Shown here in pieces: positions 39,538 through 47,379 of a stretch of DNA of 64,000 nucleotides. Positions within the stretch are counted from its first letter, which is position 1. Each line of letters begins with the position of its first letter. Location: the NCBI RefSeq assembly GCF_030406405.1, contig NZ_JAUEPL010000010.1, positions 1 to 64,000 of the forward strand, in the 5' to 3' direction. Position numbers and translations under genes: made by a program. The notes below the pieces were generated by a model. It saw only the letters and a program-made list of their open reading frames with translations. It did no database searches and had not been told where the DNA came from. Source of the stretch: Streptomyces ficellus (GTDB taxonomy: Bacteria; Actinomycetota; Actinomycetes; Streptomycetales; Streptomycetaceae).

Positions 39538-39558
39538 CTTGAGTCTCGTCTTGTCAAC
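39538..39558. promoter_or_regulatory. HAIR-like inverted repeat overlapping the hsp20 promoter
   Basis: CTTGAGT, seven bases, then TGTCAAC. The HspR operator (HAIR) is CTTGAGT-N7-ACTCAAG. The left half is perfect and the right half matches 4 of 7, with spacing exact. It overlaps the -35 element of the hsp20 promoter. Whether HspR or another repressor such as RheA binds is untested. Confidence 0.45.
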
Positions 39559-39579
39559 TAGTCTGCCGTGCTCTATATA
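39551..39579 (+). promoter_or_regulatory. Near-consensus promoter for hsp20
   Basis: TTGTCA (39551-39556), 17 bases, then TATATA (39574-39579). This is much closer to the sigma-70 consensus than most Streptomyces promoters and points to strong vegetative-type transcription of hsp20, needing repression at rest. The rest of the 39322-39637 gap holds the divergent dnaK upstream region, where I see no clear operator. Confidence 0.65.
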
Positions 39580-39637
39580 AGAGATGTCAAGTCCGTCCGG
39601 ACCACTACACCAACCGGTACGAGGAGGCGATGTGCAG

Positions 39638-40057
39638 ATGCTGATGCGGACCGATCCCTTCCGTGAGTTGGACCGTGTCACGCAGGAACTGTTCAGCGGC
39701 GTACGACGCCCGTCGGCCTTCCCGATGGACGCGTGGCGCAAGGACAACACGGTGTGGGTCGCGTTCGACCTGCCCGGCGTCGACCCCGATTCGGTCGACC
39801 TGAAGGTCGAGCGGGACGTGCTGACCGTCCAGGCCGAGCGCAAGCCGCTGACCAAGGAGGGCGCCGACGTCCTGATCTCGGAACGGCCGAGCGGTACGTT
39901 CACCCGGCAGCTGTTCCTCGGGGAGTCCCTCGACACGGACAACATCGAGGCGACGTACGACGCGGGCGTGCTCAGCCTGCGCATCCCGGTGGCCGAGCAG
40001 GCCAAGCCGCGCAAGATCGAGATCAGCGGCGGCGGCCACAAGGAGCTGCGGGCCTGA
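39638..40057 (+). CDS. Hsp20/alpha-crystallin small heat-shock protein
   Basis: 139 residues. The N-terminus MLMRTDPFRELDRVTQEL matches actinobacterial Hsp18/Hsp20. The crystallin domain follows (VWVAFDLPGVDPDSVDLKVE, LTVQAERKP) with the closing LSLRIPVAE and the Ile-x-Ile-type tail KIEISGG. It holds unfolding proteins for DnaK/ClpB. GAGGAGG at 39621-39627 serves both GTG 39632 and ATG 39638; the family N-terminus favours the latter. It is divergent from dnaK. Confidence 0.93.
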   Translation: MLMRTDPFRELDRVTQELFSGVRRPSAFPMDAWRKDNTVWVAFDLPGVDPDSVDLKVERDVLTVQAERKPLTKEGADVLISERPSGTFTRQLFLGESLDTDNIEATYDAGVLSLRIPVAEQAKPRKIEISGGGHKELRA

Positions 40058-40083
40058 CCCGCTGACGCGCCTTCCCGGTACGG

Positions 40084-40109
40084 GCCCTGCGGTCGCGCGG
40101 CCGCAGGGC
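40084..40109. terminator. Hairpin terminator after hsp20
   Basis: GCCCTGCGG and CCGCAGGGC form a perfect 9-bp stem with an eight-base loop, beginning 27 bases after the hsp20 stop. Confidence 0.65.
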
Positions 40110-40203
40110 TCGCCGCCGCCCACCGGGGGTCGCCACCGGAAGCCTGCCGCAAAGTCCCCGCCGAAGCCCCTTGTCCCCACCGCGAACGGGAGGAGAAACC
40201 GCT

Positions 40204-40368
40204 GTGGCTGCGATGATCTGGCTGCTCATACCGCTGATGGCCGGCCTGGGCGCGAGCTTCTGGGCCTGGTACGTCTCACGCCCGCACCCCACCGACGTCT
40301 GGACCGACGTCGAGCGCCACCACCGGGTGCGGGCGACCTACGGACGCATGCTGGCGGGCCAGCGGTAA
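40204..40368 (+). CDS. Small single-pass membrane protein, 54 residues
   Basis: GTG 40204 follows GGAGGAGA. One membrane helix (MIWLLIPLMAGLGASFWAWY) is followed by a basic, cytosol-like tail (DVWTDVERHHRVRATYGRML). I do not recognise a named family; proteins of this shape accompany stress loci in Streptomyces. It follows hsp20 on the same strand but after a terminator, so it may have its own promoter. Confidence 0.7.
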   Translation: MAAMIWLLIPLMAGLGASFWAWYVSRPHPTDVWTDVERHHRVRATYGRMLAGQR

Positions 40369-40434
40369 CCGCCCCGCCTCACCGCCCCGTCTCACCGCCC
40401 CTGCCTCACTGGCCCGCACCACTGGCCCGTCCCG

Positions 40435-40827
40435 CTAGTCGCTCAGGTCGGGCTTCCCGAACAGGACGGCGTAGCCGGAGGGGAGCTGGCTGATGATCTG
40501 GTTGAGCTCTCCGGGGGAGATGGCGTCGGCGAGCGTGCTGAGCACGGCACTCGCGTCCCACTGCGCGGTGCGGGTGTGTGCCCCGGTGCGCTCGGCGACC
40601 CGCCGGCAGAACTCCCCGACGCCGTAGGACTCGGTCGGCCGGTCGCCGTCCGTCACCAGGGCCTCCTTCAGCCGCGCGGGCAGCTGGGCCGCCAGGTCCT
40701 TGGCCTCACCGGGCGTGATCCGGTGGGCGAGGACCTCCAGTACGGCCGTGGTGACCTGCGCTGCCTCGTCCTGGCTGGCGTACTCGCCCCGCTCACGTAC
40801 GCGGGCCAGGAATTCGTCATGCCTCAT
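40435..40827 (-). CDS. DUF2267 family protein
   Basis: 130 residues made of two similar helical halves, typical of DUF2267: MRHDEFLARVRERGEYASQDEA with VLEVLAHRITPGEAKDLAAQLP, then VGEFCRRVAERTG with VLSTLADAISPGELNQIISQLP. Role unknown; relatives are frequent in general stress regulons. GGAGGAACTC before ATG 40827 sets the start. Nearby csp, hsp20 and small membrane genes fit a stress setting. Confidence 0.85.
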   Translation of the reverse strand: MRHDEFLARVRERGEYASQDEAAQVTTAVLEVLAHRITPGEAKDLAAQLPARLKEALVTDGDRPTESYGVGEFCRRVAERTGAHTRTAQWDASAVLSTLADAISPGELNQIISQLPSGYAVLFGKPDLSD

Positions 40828-40980
40828 GAGTTCCTCCCGGGTTCCTCCTGGTTCCGTGATCTGCGCCGGCCGACGGTGCGCGATCCGTGCTCGATCCGCA
40901 TGGGAGCCCGGCGGGTAACCGGCCGCTGGGGGAGCTAAACAGGCTCGTGGGGGAGGAACCCCGGGGAGAGGAAAACGAAC

Positions 40981-41010
40981 CGGGGCCCGCACCTCACGGT
41001 GCGGGCCCCG
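40981..41010. terminator. Terminator of the first cold-shock gene
   Basis: CGGGGCCCGCACC, loop TCAC, GGTGCGGGCCCCG: a perfect 13-bp stem 21 bases past the csp stop on the minus strand. A near copy follows the second csp gene at 53983. Confidence 0.8.
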
Positions 41011-41031
41011 ATCATGTTGTACGCGTCAGCG

Positions 41032-41235
41032 TCAGGCGGGAACGATGTTCTCGGCCTGCGGGCCCTTCTGGCCCTGCGTGACGTCGAAGTTCACCTTCTG
41101 GCCTTCCTGAAGCTCACGGAAGCCGGAGGTGGCGATGTTCGAGTAGTGGGCGAACACGTCAGCGCCGCCACCGTCCTGCTCGATGAAGCCAAAACCCTTT
41201 TCCGCGTTGAACCACTTCACGGTGCCAGATGCCAT
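41032..41235 (-). CDS. Cold-shock protein (first copy)
   Basis: 67 residues of the CspA family: [20 protein letters not shown] with RNP1 (KGFGFI) and RNP2 (VFAHYS) nucleic-acid-binding motifs, ending in PQAENIVPA. It acts as an RNA chaperone. It differs from the second copy (54035) by one residue, Thr for Ser after NIA. Leader and terminator are also conserved between the two, showing a recent whole-unit duplication. Confidence 0.96.
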   Translation of the reverse strand: MASGTVKWFNAEKGFGFIEQDGGGADVFAHYSNIATSGFRELQEGQKVNFDVTQGQKGPQAENIVPA

Positions 41236-41420
41236 ATTCATACTCCCTTTGGGGCAGTGCCGGGCGCCGCACTTTACGGACCCGAGTCGCCGTGATGATT
41301 GCCCTCCGGAAGGCACCGGAAATGAAAATAGTGCTCTCGCCGGCGGTCGGACGGCCGGCAGAGCACATGAAGTCTCTGGGAACCACAACTGCAACTGCCG
41401 TCACCGTAGCACGGGCCGAG
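41236..41420 (-). promoter_or_regulatory. Conserved long leader of first csp gene
   Basis: About 180 bases upstream of the start share patches with the 54239-54415 leader, including TCTCTGGGAACCACAACTGC (TTTGGGAACCAAAACTGC in the other), the CACCGTAGCACGG block, and the GGGGCAGTGCC stretch near the start. Such leaders in csp genes often act as temperature-sensitive RNA structures; that function here is inferred. Confidence 0.55.
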
Positions 41421-41484
41421 CCGCCGAGCGCGGCAACTTCTGGCAGATTTTTTCGTTCGGCATTTCGGACTCGGGAGCTCGGGC

Positions 41485-41829
41485 TCAGGAACCGTCGTCC
41501 GGGGTGGGGACGTTCTTCTGGCGGCGCATTTCCTCGTTCAGCCGCAGGGCCTCTTCGAGCTGGTCCTCCAGGATGATGATGCGGCAGGCCGCCTCGACCG
41601 GGGTGCCCTGGTCGACCAGCTCGCGGGCGCGGGCGGCGATGCGCAGCTGGTAGCGGGAGTAGCGGCGGTGGCCGCCCTCCGAGCGCAGGGGCGTGATCAG
41701 CCGGGCTTCACCGAGGGCCCGGAGGAAGGCCGGGGTGGTGCCCAGCATGGCGGCGGCCCGCCCCATGGTGTAGGCGGGGTAGTCGTCATCGTCGAGGGCG
41801 TCGGCGATGGGCGTCTTCTCAGGGGGCAT
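41485..41829 (-). CDS. MerR-family transcriptional regulator
   Basis: 114 residues. An acidic N-terminus precedes a MerR helix-turn-helix: AYTMGRAAAMLGTTPAFLRA, then the wing EGGHRRYSRYQLR. The helical end (ACRIIILEDQLEEALRLNEE) is a dimerisation coiled coil. There is no Cys-rich metal or drug domain, as in short developmental or stress MerR proteins. AAGG sits five bases before ATG 41829. It lies just upstream of the csp leader on the same strand, and an exceptionally stable hairpin sits in its own leader. Confidence 0.85.
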   Translation of the reverse strand: MPPEKTPIADALDDDDYPAYTMGRAAAMLGTTPAFLRALGEARLITPLRSEGGHRRYSRYQLRIAARARELVDQGTPVEAACRIIILEDQLEEALRLNEEMRRQKNVPTPDDGS

Positions 41830-41857
41830 AGCACCTTCGTTTCGGGGACGCATCGAG

Positions 41858-41888
41858 GGGCCCGGGTGCGCTTGGCACCCGGGCCCCG
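41858..41888. promoter_or_regulatory. 13-bp perfect hairpin in the merR leader
   Basis: GGGGCCCGGGTGC, loop GCTTG, GCACCCGGGCCCC. It ends 28 bases before the MerR start codon. No gene ends upstream of it on the minus strand, so it is not an ordinary terminator; attenuation or mRNA protection is possible. Confidence 0.6.
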
Positions 41889-42559
41889 AGGGGTTCAACA
41901 CCATCTACCGGCATGTTCTTGCTGCCGGCCTTCTGTTTCCGCAGCGACGCCCCGGAGGGCGTGGGTGCGGGATCGCGAATACGTAACCGGGGACCACCTG
42001 CCGTTCTGGGGTCTGCGGTACCCGGGCGGTTCGGGGCCCGGGCGATCTGATGGCGTCTACTCCTTACCTCTTCCGGAACCATCTTTTGTTCGAATCAACT
42101 GCTTGCGGCCCCTGGGGCCGCTCGGCCCGGCAGTCAGTGGTGGGGCCCTTCGCTTTCCGGTCCCACCGCTCCACTGCCGTTCCGCGCCTTCTGGACCTGC
42201 ATGCGCGGCAGTTCGTCATCTGCCGCGCTCGTCTGATGTCTTCAACGCGAGAGAAACGCTACCCCGGTCGGCGCTCAATATCTACCGTTGCCGCGATAGT
42301 TTTTCTGAGCCGTGGACTGATAGTGGACGGATGGTGGACGGGGAACGGTGGCTCGGTGCGGAGTTCCCGCAGGCGGCGGGCCATACGGGGCTTGGTAGGG
42401 TCCCGCGCGGAAGCCGGGCGTGAACGCGAGCGGAGACTCACGCGCGGGCGGTGTGCGGGCGGTGTCCCCTCATCTCCCGACGGTCGTGGCACTCGCTGCC
42501 GCCGTGTTCGTCCGTACGCACGTCACATCGCCCTGACCGACAGCACGAGGTGCAACCCC
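41889..42559. other. Intergenic stretch without a recognisable gene
   Basis: About 670 bases between the divergent MerR and lipoprotein genes. Codon-position base bias is weak in every frame and base composition is lower in GC from 42040 to 42330 (for example around CAATATCTACCG and GATAGTTTTTCTGAG). It likely holds promoters for both neighbours; I see no RNA gene. Confidence 0.5.
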
Positions 42560-43495
42560 ATGGCCAGCGTGAACACCGCCACGAAGACGGACCCGTCCCG
42601 CCGACCGCACCGCCGCCGTCCTGCCGCCGTGGGCACGGCCGCCGCGGGCGCCCTGCTGCTCGCCGCGTGCGGTGGAGGCGCCACCACCACCGGCGGCGAC
42701 GCGCCGGCCGGGGGCCACGGTCCCGAGCACGCGCCCGCCGTGCACAGCCACATCCACGGCCTGGGCATCGACCCGGACGGTGGTGGTCTCTACGTCGCCA
42801 CCCACGAAGGGATCTTCACCGCGGACGCGTCCGGAAGGCCCCAGCCGGTCGGGGAGAGCAAGGACGACTTCATGGGCTTCACGGTGGCCGGGAAGGGAAC
42901 CTTCCTGGCCAGCGGCCACCCGGCCCCCGGCGGCGATCAGCCCGGGAGCCACGGGCTGATCAAGAGCACCGACGCGGGGAAGTCCTGGAAGACCACATCG
43001 CTCAAGGGCGAGGCCGACTTCCACGCCCTGGACTACGCGAAGAACACGATCTATGGCTACGACAGCAGCGGCGGCCTGCTGCGCGTCAGCGAGGACGGCG
43101 TCACCTGGCAGGACCGGGCCCGCCTGCAAGCCCTGGACATCGCCGTCAACCCGGCCGACCCGGACCTGATCGTCGCGACCACGTCGGAGGGCGTCGCCCG
43201 TAGCGCCGATGGAGGCCGGACTTTCGCGCCCGGCCGGCTGCCCGCGATGGAGTTCGTGTCGTGGGCGTCCCCGGACGCCCTGTTCGGCGTCGACTTCACG
43301 GGCGCCCTGAGCGTCAGCGCGGACGGCGGGGCCACCTGGAAGAAGACGGCCACCGTGCCCGGGGGACAGCCCCAGGCCCTGACGGCCGTGAATGCCCGGC
43401 ACATCCTGGCGGCCACGCAGAACGGCGTGTACGAGTCCAAGGACGCCGGAAAGACGTTCACCAAGCGCCTCGCGGTGGCGGACGGCGGCCACTGA
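42560..43495 (+). CDS. BNR/beta-propeller lipoprotein (F510_1955 type)
   Basis: 311 residues. A lipoprotein signal with lipobox LAAC (GALLLAACGGG) precedes a His-rich HSHIHGLGIDPDGGGLYVAT opening, then repeated sialidase-like Asp boxes: STDAGKSWKT, SEDGVTWQD, SADGGRTFAP, SADGGATWKK and SKDAGKTFTK. This gives a beta-propeller on the cell surface. Proteins of this family are annotated as glycosylhydrolase-like without proven activity; the opening often appears near copper or metal genes. ATG 42560 follows GAGGTG. Confidence 0.8.
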   Translation: MASVNTATKTDPSRRPHRRRPAAVGTAAAGALLLAACGGGATTTGGDAPAGGHGPEHAPAVHSHIHGLGIDPDGGGLYVATHEGIFTADASGRPQPVGESKDDFMGFTVAGKGTFLASGHPAPGGDQPGSHGLIKSTDAGKSWKTTSLKGEADFHALDYAKNTIYGYDSSGGLLRVSEDGVTWQDRARLQALDIAVNPADPDLIVATTSEGVARSADGGRTFAPGRLPAMEFVSWASPDALFGVDFTGALSVSADGGATWKKTATVPGGQPQALTAVNARHILAATQNGVYESKDAGKTFTKRLAVADGGH

Positions 43496-43519
43496 CGCAC
43501 CGCCGTCAGCGTCACTGAC

Positions 43520-43740
43520 GCACGGGACGCGGGGACGCACGGCACGCCCGGCAGGCGCGGGACGCCCGGCACGTATGGCACGCCCGGCACGCATGGGACC
43601 CATGGCACGCACGGCACGGCACACGCGGGACGCCGGCATGCCCGGCAGGCGCGGGACGCCCGGCAGGCACGGGACCCACGGCACGTGTGGCACGCCCGGC
43701 ACGCGCGGCACGCCCGGCACGCGCGGCACCGCGGCGGGTG
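43520..43740. repeat. Degenerate GGCACGCCCGGCACGCGC tandem repeat
   Basis: Units based on GGCACGCCCGGCACGC, GGACGCCCGGCA and GGCACGCATGG run for over 200 bases directly after the lipoprotein stop. Unit length varies (9-18 bp) and there are no unique spacers, so it is a degenerate tandem array rather than CRISPR. Confidence 0.8.
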
Positions 43741-43849
43741 CCCGGTCACCGGACCGGTCGGCCGCGCACCCGGCGTACCCCGCCGCCCACCGGCCGTAGA
43801 AGCGGCGCGAGGCACCGGCCCGGCACCGGAACGGTGGCCAGGCCGCTGG

Positions 43850-44056
43850 GCGCTGTACCGCCGACCCGGCCATGCGTCGCGGCCCGGCCGGCCGCAGCGC
43901 CCCCCCAAGGCCGCTCGCGTCAGCCGTCGCGGGGCGAGATCGGGCACGTACGAATTCGGCCGACTCGTCCCGCGCTGCTCGCCCCTTCCCGGCGAGCGTC
44001 ATCACCGCCGCCCCGGCCGTCCCGGCGAGCACACCCCGCCACAGTGGGCGGCTCAT
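43850..44056 (-). pseudogene. Frameshifted N-terminal remnant of a small membrane protein
   Basis: ATG 44056 reads MSRPLWRGVLAGTAGAAVMT LAGKG in one frame. A different frame continues TSRPNSYVPDLAPRRLTRAA. Together these fit the start of a Streptomyces membrane protein family I recall (RG..AGTAGTAVMTLGEK followed by R.DSYVP..TL.RL). One shift near 43970 would join them. After about 43880 the resemblance ends, and the repeat array begins at 43740. No ribosome site is evident. The 43741-43849 and 44057-44310 stretches hold nothing else I recognise. Confidence 0.35.
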
Positions 44057-44310
44057 CACGCGGGGCCGGATACCTGCTCTGGCCTCGGCAATCCCGCCGC
44101 AGCTCGCCGACCGGTCGGGTGGCCCGGCCCGCCCGACCCGGCCGCCCGGCCGCGCGGCCGGGCGGGTGACAGCCGGGGTCGTCCGGGCGCGGATGCGATG
44201 GCTGTCGGCCACGGGGCCGGAGCATGGCCGACGCCCCGTCAGGTCAGCGCGTTCGCTCGGCGCGCTGAGGGGTAACCGGAACACTCCCCACGGCCTTCGA
44301 GGAGGCACAG

Positions 44311-45510
44311 GTGACCTTCAACCCCCTGGAACAACGCGGCATCCCTCTGGACCGTCAGCTCAGGAACTGGCGGGAGCTCAACGTGGAGCCGATCGACCCC
44401 GACCACTGCGACCCGTACACCCGCTGCCGGATCATCACGATGAACGGCATCGAGGTCGAGGCGATCCTCTTCAGCCACACCCTCGCCCGCAACACCGTCG
44501 ACCCCGAGGTGAAGCGGCAGCTCGCACAGACCCGGTACATCGAGGCGCAGCAGCAGAAGGCGGTCAACTGGCTGCTGCCCGGCGTGTCGTCGGTGCTGGA
44601 GACGACGATCGCGTACGAGCAGGTCGCCGTGGACCTGACCGCCTGGGTGGCCCGTATGGAGCCCGATCCGTACCTGAAGCAGGCTTACCAGTTCGGCGTG
44701 CTGGAGGACTTCGACCACCTGTACCGGTACGCGAACCTGTACGAGATGATCGAGCACCGCAAGGCCGAGTCGATCGTCGACAACCTGACGGAGGTCATGC
44801 CGGGCCGGCCCACCAAGTTCCACCACCGCCACCCGGCCGACAACGTGCGCGACCCGTACGACCGCGCCACCACCGACCCGCTGTCCAAGCTGCACGCGCT
44901 GACGATCCTGTCGGCGGAGCAGCAGACGATGAACTTCTACATGAACACCGGCCCCACCTACATGGAGCCGATCGCCCGCCAGCTCTACCAGGAGATCGGG
45001 CTCATCGAGGAGGAGCACGTCACCCACTACGAGTCGCTGGTCGACCCGGGGGAGACGTGGTGGGAGCAGCTCGTCAACCACGAGTACAACGAGTGCTACC
45101 TGTACTACTCCTTCATGGAGCAGGAGACCGACCCGAAGGTGAAGGCGGTCTGGGAGCTGCACCTGAACATGGAGCTGGAGCACCTGCGTATCGCCTGCGA
45201 CCTGATGCGGCGCCTGGACGGCCGCGAGCCGGAGGAGGTGCTCGCGCCGCAGCTGCCCAATGTGCTGACGTTCGAGCCGAACAAGGCGTACCTGCGTGAA
45301 CTGCTGGACACGCAGATGGACCTGACGACTCTCGGCGCCGGCTATGTGCGCGAGGCGCATGAGCGCTTCGAACGGATGCAGGAGCAGCTGAACGGCGGCG
45401 AGGAGCCGCCCAGCGAGCGGGTCGTCGCGGACCACGACGAGATGTTCGGCCGCGAGTACCGGCTGGAGACCGAGGGCGAGCACCCCGACCCCGCCATGCG
45501 CGCCAAGTGA
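44311..45510 (+). CDS. Ferritin-like domain protein, 399 residues
   Basis: Helical protein with Glu/His pairs expected of a diiron four-helix bundle: QAVNWLLPGVSSVLETTIAYEQ region, KLHALTILSAEQQTMNFYMN, IGLIEEEHVTHYESLVD and YNECYLYYSFMEQETDP, ending in LNMELEHLRIACDLMRR. It is longer than ferritin or bacterioferritin and matches large ferritin-like proteins in Streptomyces stress loci. Possible roles are iron storage or peroxide protection. GTG 44311 follows GAGGAGGCACAG. The hemerythrin gene begins 11 bases after the stop. Confidence 0.8.
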   Translation: MTFNPLEQRGIPLDRQLRNWRELNVEPIDPDHCDPYTRCRIITMNGIEVEAILFSHTLARNTVDPEVKRQLAQTRYIEAQQQKAVNWLLPGVSSVLETTIAYEQVAVDLTAWVARMEPDPYLKQAYQFGVLEDFDHLYRYANLYEMIEHRKAESIVDNLTEVMPGRPTKFHHRHPADNVRDPYDRATTDPLSKLHALTILSAEQQTMNFYMNTGPTYMEPIARQLYQEIGLIEEEHVTHYESLVDPGETWWEQLVNHEYNECYLYYSFMEQETDPKVKAVWELHLNMELEHLRIACDLMRRLDGREPEEVLAPQLPNVLTFEPNKAYLRELLDTQMDLTTLGAGYVREAHERFERMQEQLNGGEEPPSERVVADHDEMFGREYRLETEGEHPDPAMRAK

Positions 45511-45521
45511 GGAGAGCCGGT

Positions 45522-46121
45522 ATGTCCCAGAGCACGCCCGACAGCCCCGAGAGTTCCGACGGCCTCGGCAGCCGCGACAGCGACGTCGTATCGCTGCTGA
45601 TGCGCCAGCACGGAGAGATCCGCAACCTCTTCGACGAGGTCGAGCAGAGCAAGGGCGACGACCGGAGGGACGCGTTCCGCCGCTTGGTGCGCTTCCTCGC
45701 CGTGCATGAGACGGCGGAGGAGGAAGTGGTGCATCCCTTCGCCCGCCGGAGGCTCCCCGGCGGCGACCAGGTCGTGCGCGACCGCCTCGCCGAGGAGCGC
45801 GACGCGAAGGAGACGCTCGCCGCCCTCGATGACATGGACCCCGACGACCCGGAGTTCCTGCCCAGGCTGCTGGCCCTGCGCGCGGACGTCCAGGCGCACG
45901 CGCGGGCCGAGGAGCGGTACGAGTTCGCCCACCTCCGGCGCACCGCCGATGCCGCGACGCTGGCCTCCATGGCGACGGGCGTCAGGGCCGCGGAGGCGAT
46001 GGCACCGACCCGCCCGCACCCGGGCGTGGAGTCCGCCGCGGCGAACCTCGCGCTGGGGCCCGTCGCCGCTCTCATGGACCGCACCAAGGACGCCGTGCGC
46101 AAGGCCATGGGCCGCGACTGA
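45522..46121 (+). CDS. Hemerythrin HHE-domain protein
   Basis: 199 residues. The HHE iron motifs are visible: LLMRQHGEIRNLFDEVE, RFLAVHETAEEEVVHPF and LRADVQAHARAEERYEF. Such proteins bind a diiron centre and respond to oxygen or nitric oxide. ATG 45522 follows GGAGAG and lies 11 bases after the ferritin-like gene, so the two form an iron-linked operon. Confidence 0.9.
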   Translation: MSQSTPDSPESSDGLGSRDSDVVSLLMRQHGEIRNLFDEVEQSKGDDRRDAFRRLVRFLAVHETAEEEVVHPFARRRLPGGDQVVRDRLAEERDAKETLAALDDMDPDDPEFLPRLLALRADVQAHARAEERYEFAHLRRTADAATLASMATGVRAAEAMAPTRPHPGVESAAANLALGPVAALMDRTKDAVRKAMGRD

Positions 46122-46159
46122 CGGTGCGGCCGGGGCAGCGGGGCCAACCGTCACCGCTG

Positions 46160-46335
46160 CCCCGGCCGCGGCTTCCGGCTCCGGTTCCGGTTCCCGGCTC
46201 CGGTTCCGGCTTCCGGCTTCCGGCTTCCGGCTCCGGTTCCGGTTCCGGTTCCCGGCTCCGGTTCCGGCTTCCGGCTCCGGTTCCGGCTTCCGCTCCGGCG
46301 CTCGCTTCCGCTTCCGCTCAGCTTCGGCTCAGCTT
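46160..46335. repeat. GGCTCCGGTTCC/GGCTTCC tandem repeat
   Basis: Hexamer and heptamer units GGTTCC, GGCTCC and GGCTTCC alternate for about 170 bases between the convergent hemerythrin and DUF4383 genes. No gene lies within. Confidence 0.85.
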
Positions 46336-46339
46336 CCGC

Positions 46340-46795
46340 TCAGGGGATCACGCCGCGCCGGGCGCCTCGGGTGAGCAGGAAGCCCAGGGCGACCATCCCG
46401 AGGCCGAGGCCGAGGTGCAGCCAGTTGTCGGCGGTGTTCACCGGGATGAAGTTGGCCGTGCTGTCGTGGTCGATGATCAGGCCGTACACCCACAGGGCCA
46501 GGTAGATGACGCCGCCGACGATGAGGAACGTGCGGGCCGTCGACGCGGCACGGGCCATGGTCACACCCGCGATGCCGAACAGCAGGTGCACGAGGTTGTG
46601 CAGGATCGACACCTGGAAGACGCCGAGCAGCTTGGCCTCGGAGTGGTGCTCGGCGAACTTCATCGTGTCGTAGTCGGTGGTGATCCCCGGGATGAACCCC
46701 AGGACGCCCACCAACAGGAAAACCGCCCCCACCAGGAGCGCCGCCTGCTGCACAGGAGTCCGGGCGCTCGGCGCCGTACGGTGTGCGCTGCTCAT
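46340..46795 (-). CDS. DUF4383 membrane protein
   Basis: 151 residues, four membrane segments. Family motifs: LVGAVFLLVGVLGFIPG, LLGVFQVSILHNLVHLLFG, MARAASTARTFLIVGG, DSTANFIPVNTADNWLH and LGLGLGMVALGFLL. Function unknown. ATG 46795 is chosen because it precedes the family N-terminus. It is divergent from the DUF2243 gene. Confidence 0.88.
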   Translation of the reverse strand: MSSAHRTAPSARTPVQQAALLVGAVFLLVGVLGFIPGITTDYDTMKFAEHHSEAKLLGVFQVSILHNLVHLLFGIAGVTMARAASTARTFLIVGGVIYLALWVYGLIIDHDSTANFIPVNTADNWLHLGLGLGMVALGFLLTRGARRGVIP

Positions 46796-46843
46796 GAGCA
46801 GAGCCTTTCTCACGGAGGCGGCCCGCTCGGGTCCGCCCATTCC

Positions 46844-46867
46844 GGATGTTTCCCAGGCGCCGGGTAC
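46844..46867 (+). promoter_or_regulatory. Candidate sigma-B-type promoter
   Basis: GGAT, 14 bases, then GGGTAC. This fits the S. coelicolor sigma-B consensus GNNT-N14-16-GGGTAY. It lies 53 bases upstream of ATG 46921. The gene content nearby (DUF2243, ferritin-like, csp) is compatible with a sigma-B regulon. Confidence 0.5.
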
Positions 46868-46920
46868 CCCCCTCGTGCCCCATTCAACGGCTCTCGACCA
46901 GGAAGGATCACCCCGAGACC

Positions 46921-47379
46921 ATGACCCCGCACACCGGCCAGGACGACCGCCCCCGAAGCCGCCGTTCCCTCCTGGTCTGCGCCCTGATCGGCGCCGCGCT
47001 GATGGCCGCCGTCGATGAGATCGTCTTCCACCAGATCCTGGCCTGGCACCACTTCTACGACCGCTCCACCTCCACCGTGGGACTGCTCTCGGACGGTCTG
47101 TTGCACACCGCCGAGCTGCTGGCCCTGGTCGCCGGCTTCGTCCTCTACGCCGATCTGCGCCGCGGGGGTACGCTCGCGCCGCGCCACGCCCGCGCCGGAC
47201 TGGTCCTCGGCCTCGGCGCCTTCCAGCTCTTCGACGGCGTCGTGGACCACAAGCTGCTGCGCGTGCACCAGATCCGCTACGGCGTCGACATCACCGGCTA
47301 CGACCTCGCCTGGAACGCCGCCGGACTGGTGCTGCTGATCGCCGGCGTCGTCCTCGCGCTGCGGGCCCGCCGCGCGTGA
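46921..47379 (+). CDS. DUF2243 membrane protein
   Basis: 152 residues with four helices. Family signs: ALIGAALMAAVDEIVFHQIL, WHHFYD, GLLSDGLLHTAEL, GAFQLFDGVVDHKLLRVHQIR and YDLAWNAAGL. Conserved His and Asp within helices suggest metal or haem binding, but no function is established. It overlaps the CtaG-like gene by four bases (GTGA), so both are cotranslated. Confidence 0.88.
   Translation: MTPHTGQDDRPRSRRSLLVCALIGAALMAAVDEIVFHQILAWHHFYDRSTSTVGLLSDGLLHTAELLALVAGFVLYADLRRGGTLAPRHARAGLVLGLGAFQLFDGVVDHKLLRVHQIRYGVDITGYDLAWNAAGLVLLIAGVVLALRARRA

Noticed and set aside
43520..43740. CRISPR array
   Set aside because: Units vary in length, there are no unique spacers of constant size and no cas genes.
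43920..44225. A 101-codon minus-strand gene
   Set aside because: Arg/Gly/Pro-rich and out of frame with the membrane-protein remnant read in the same interval.
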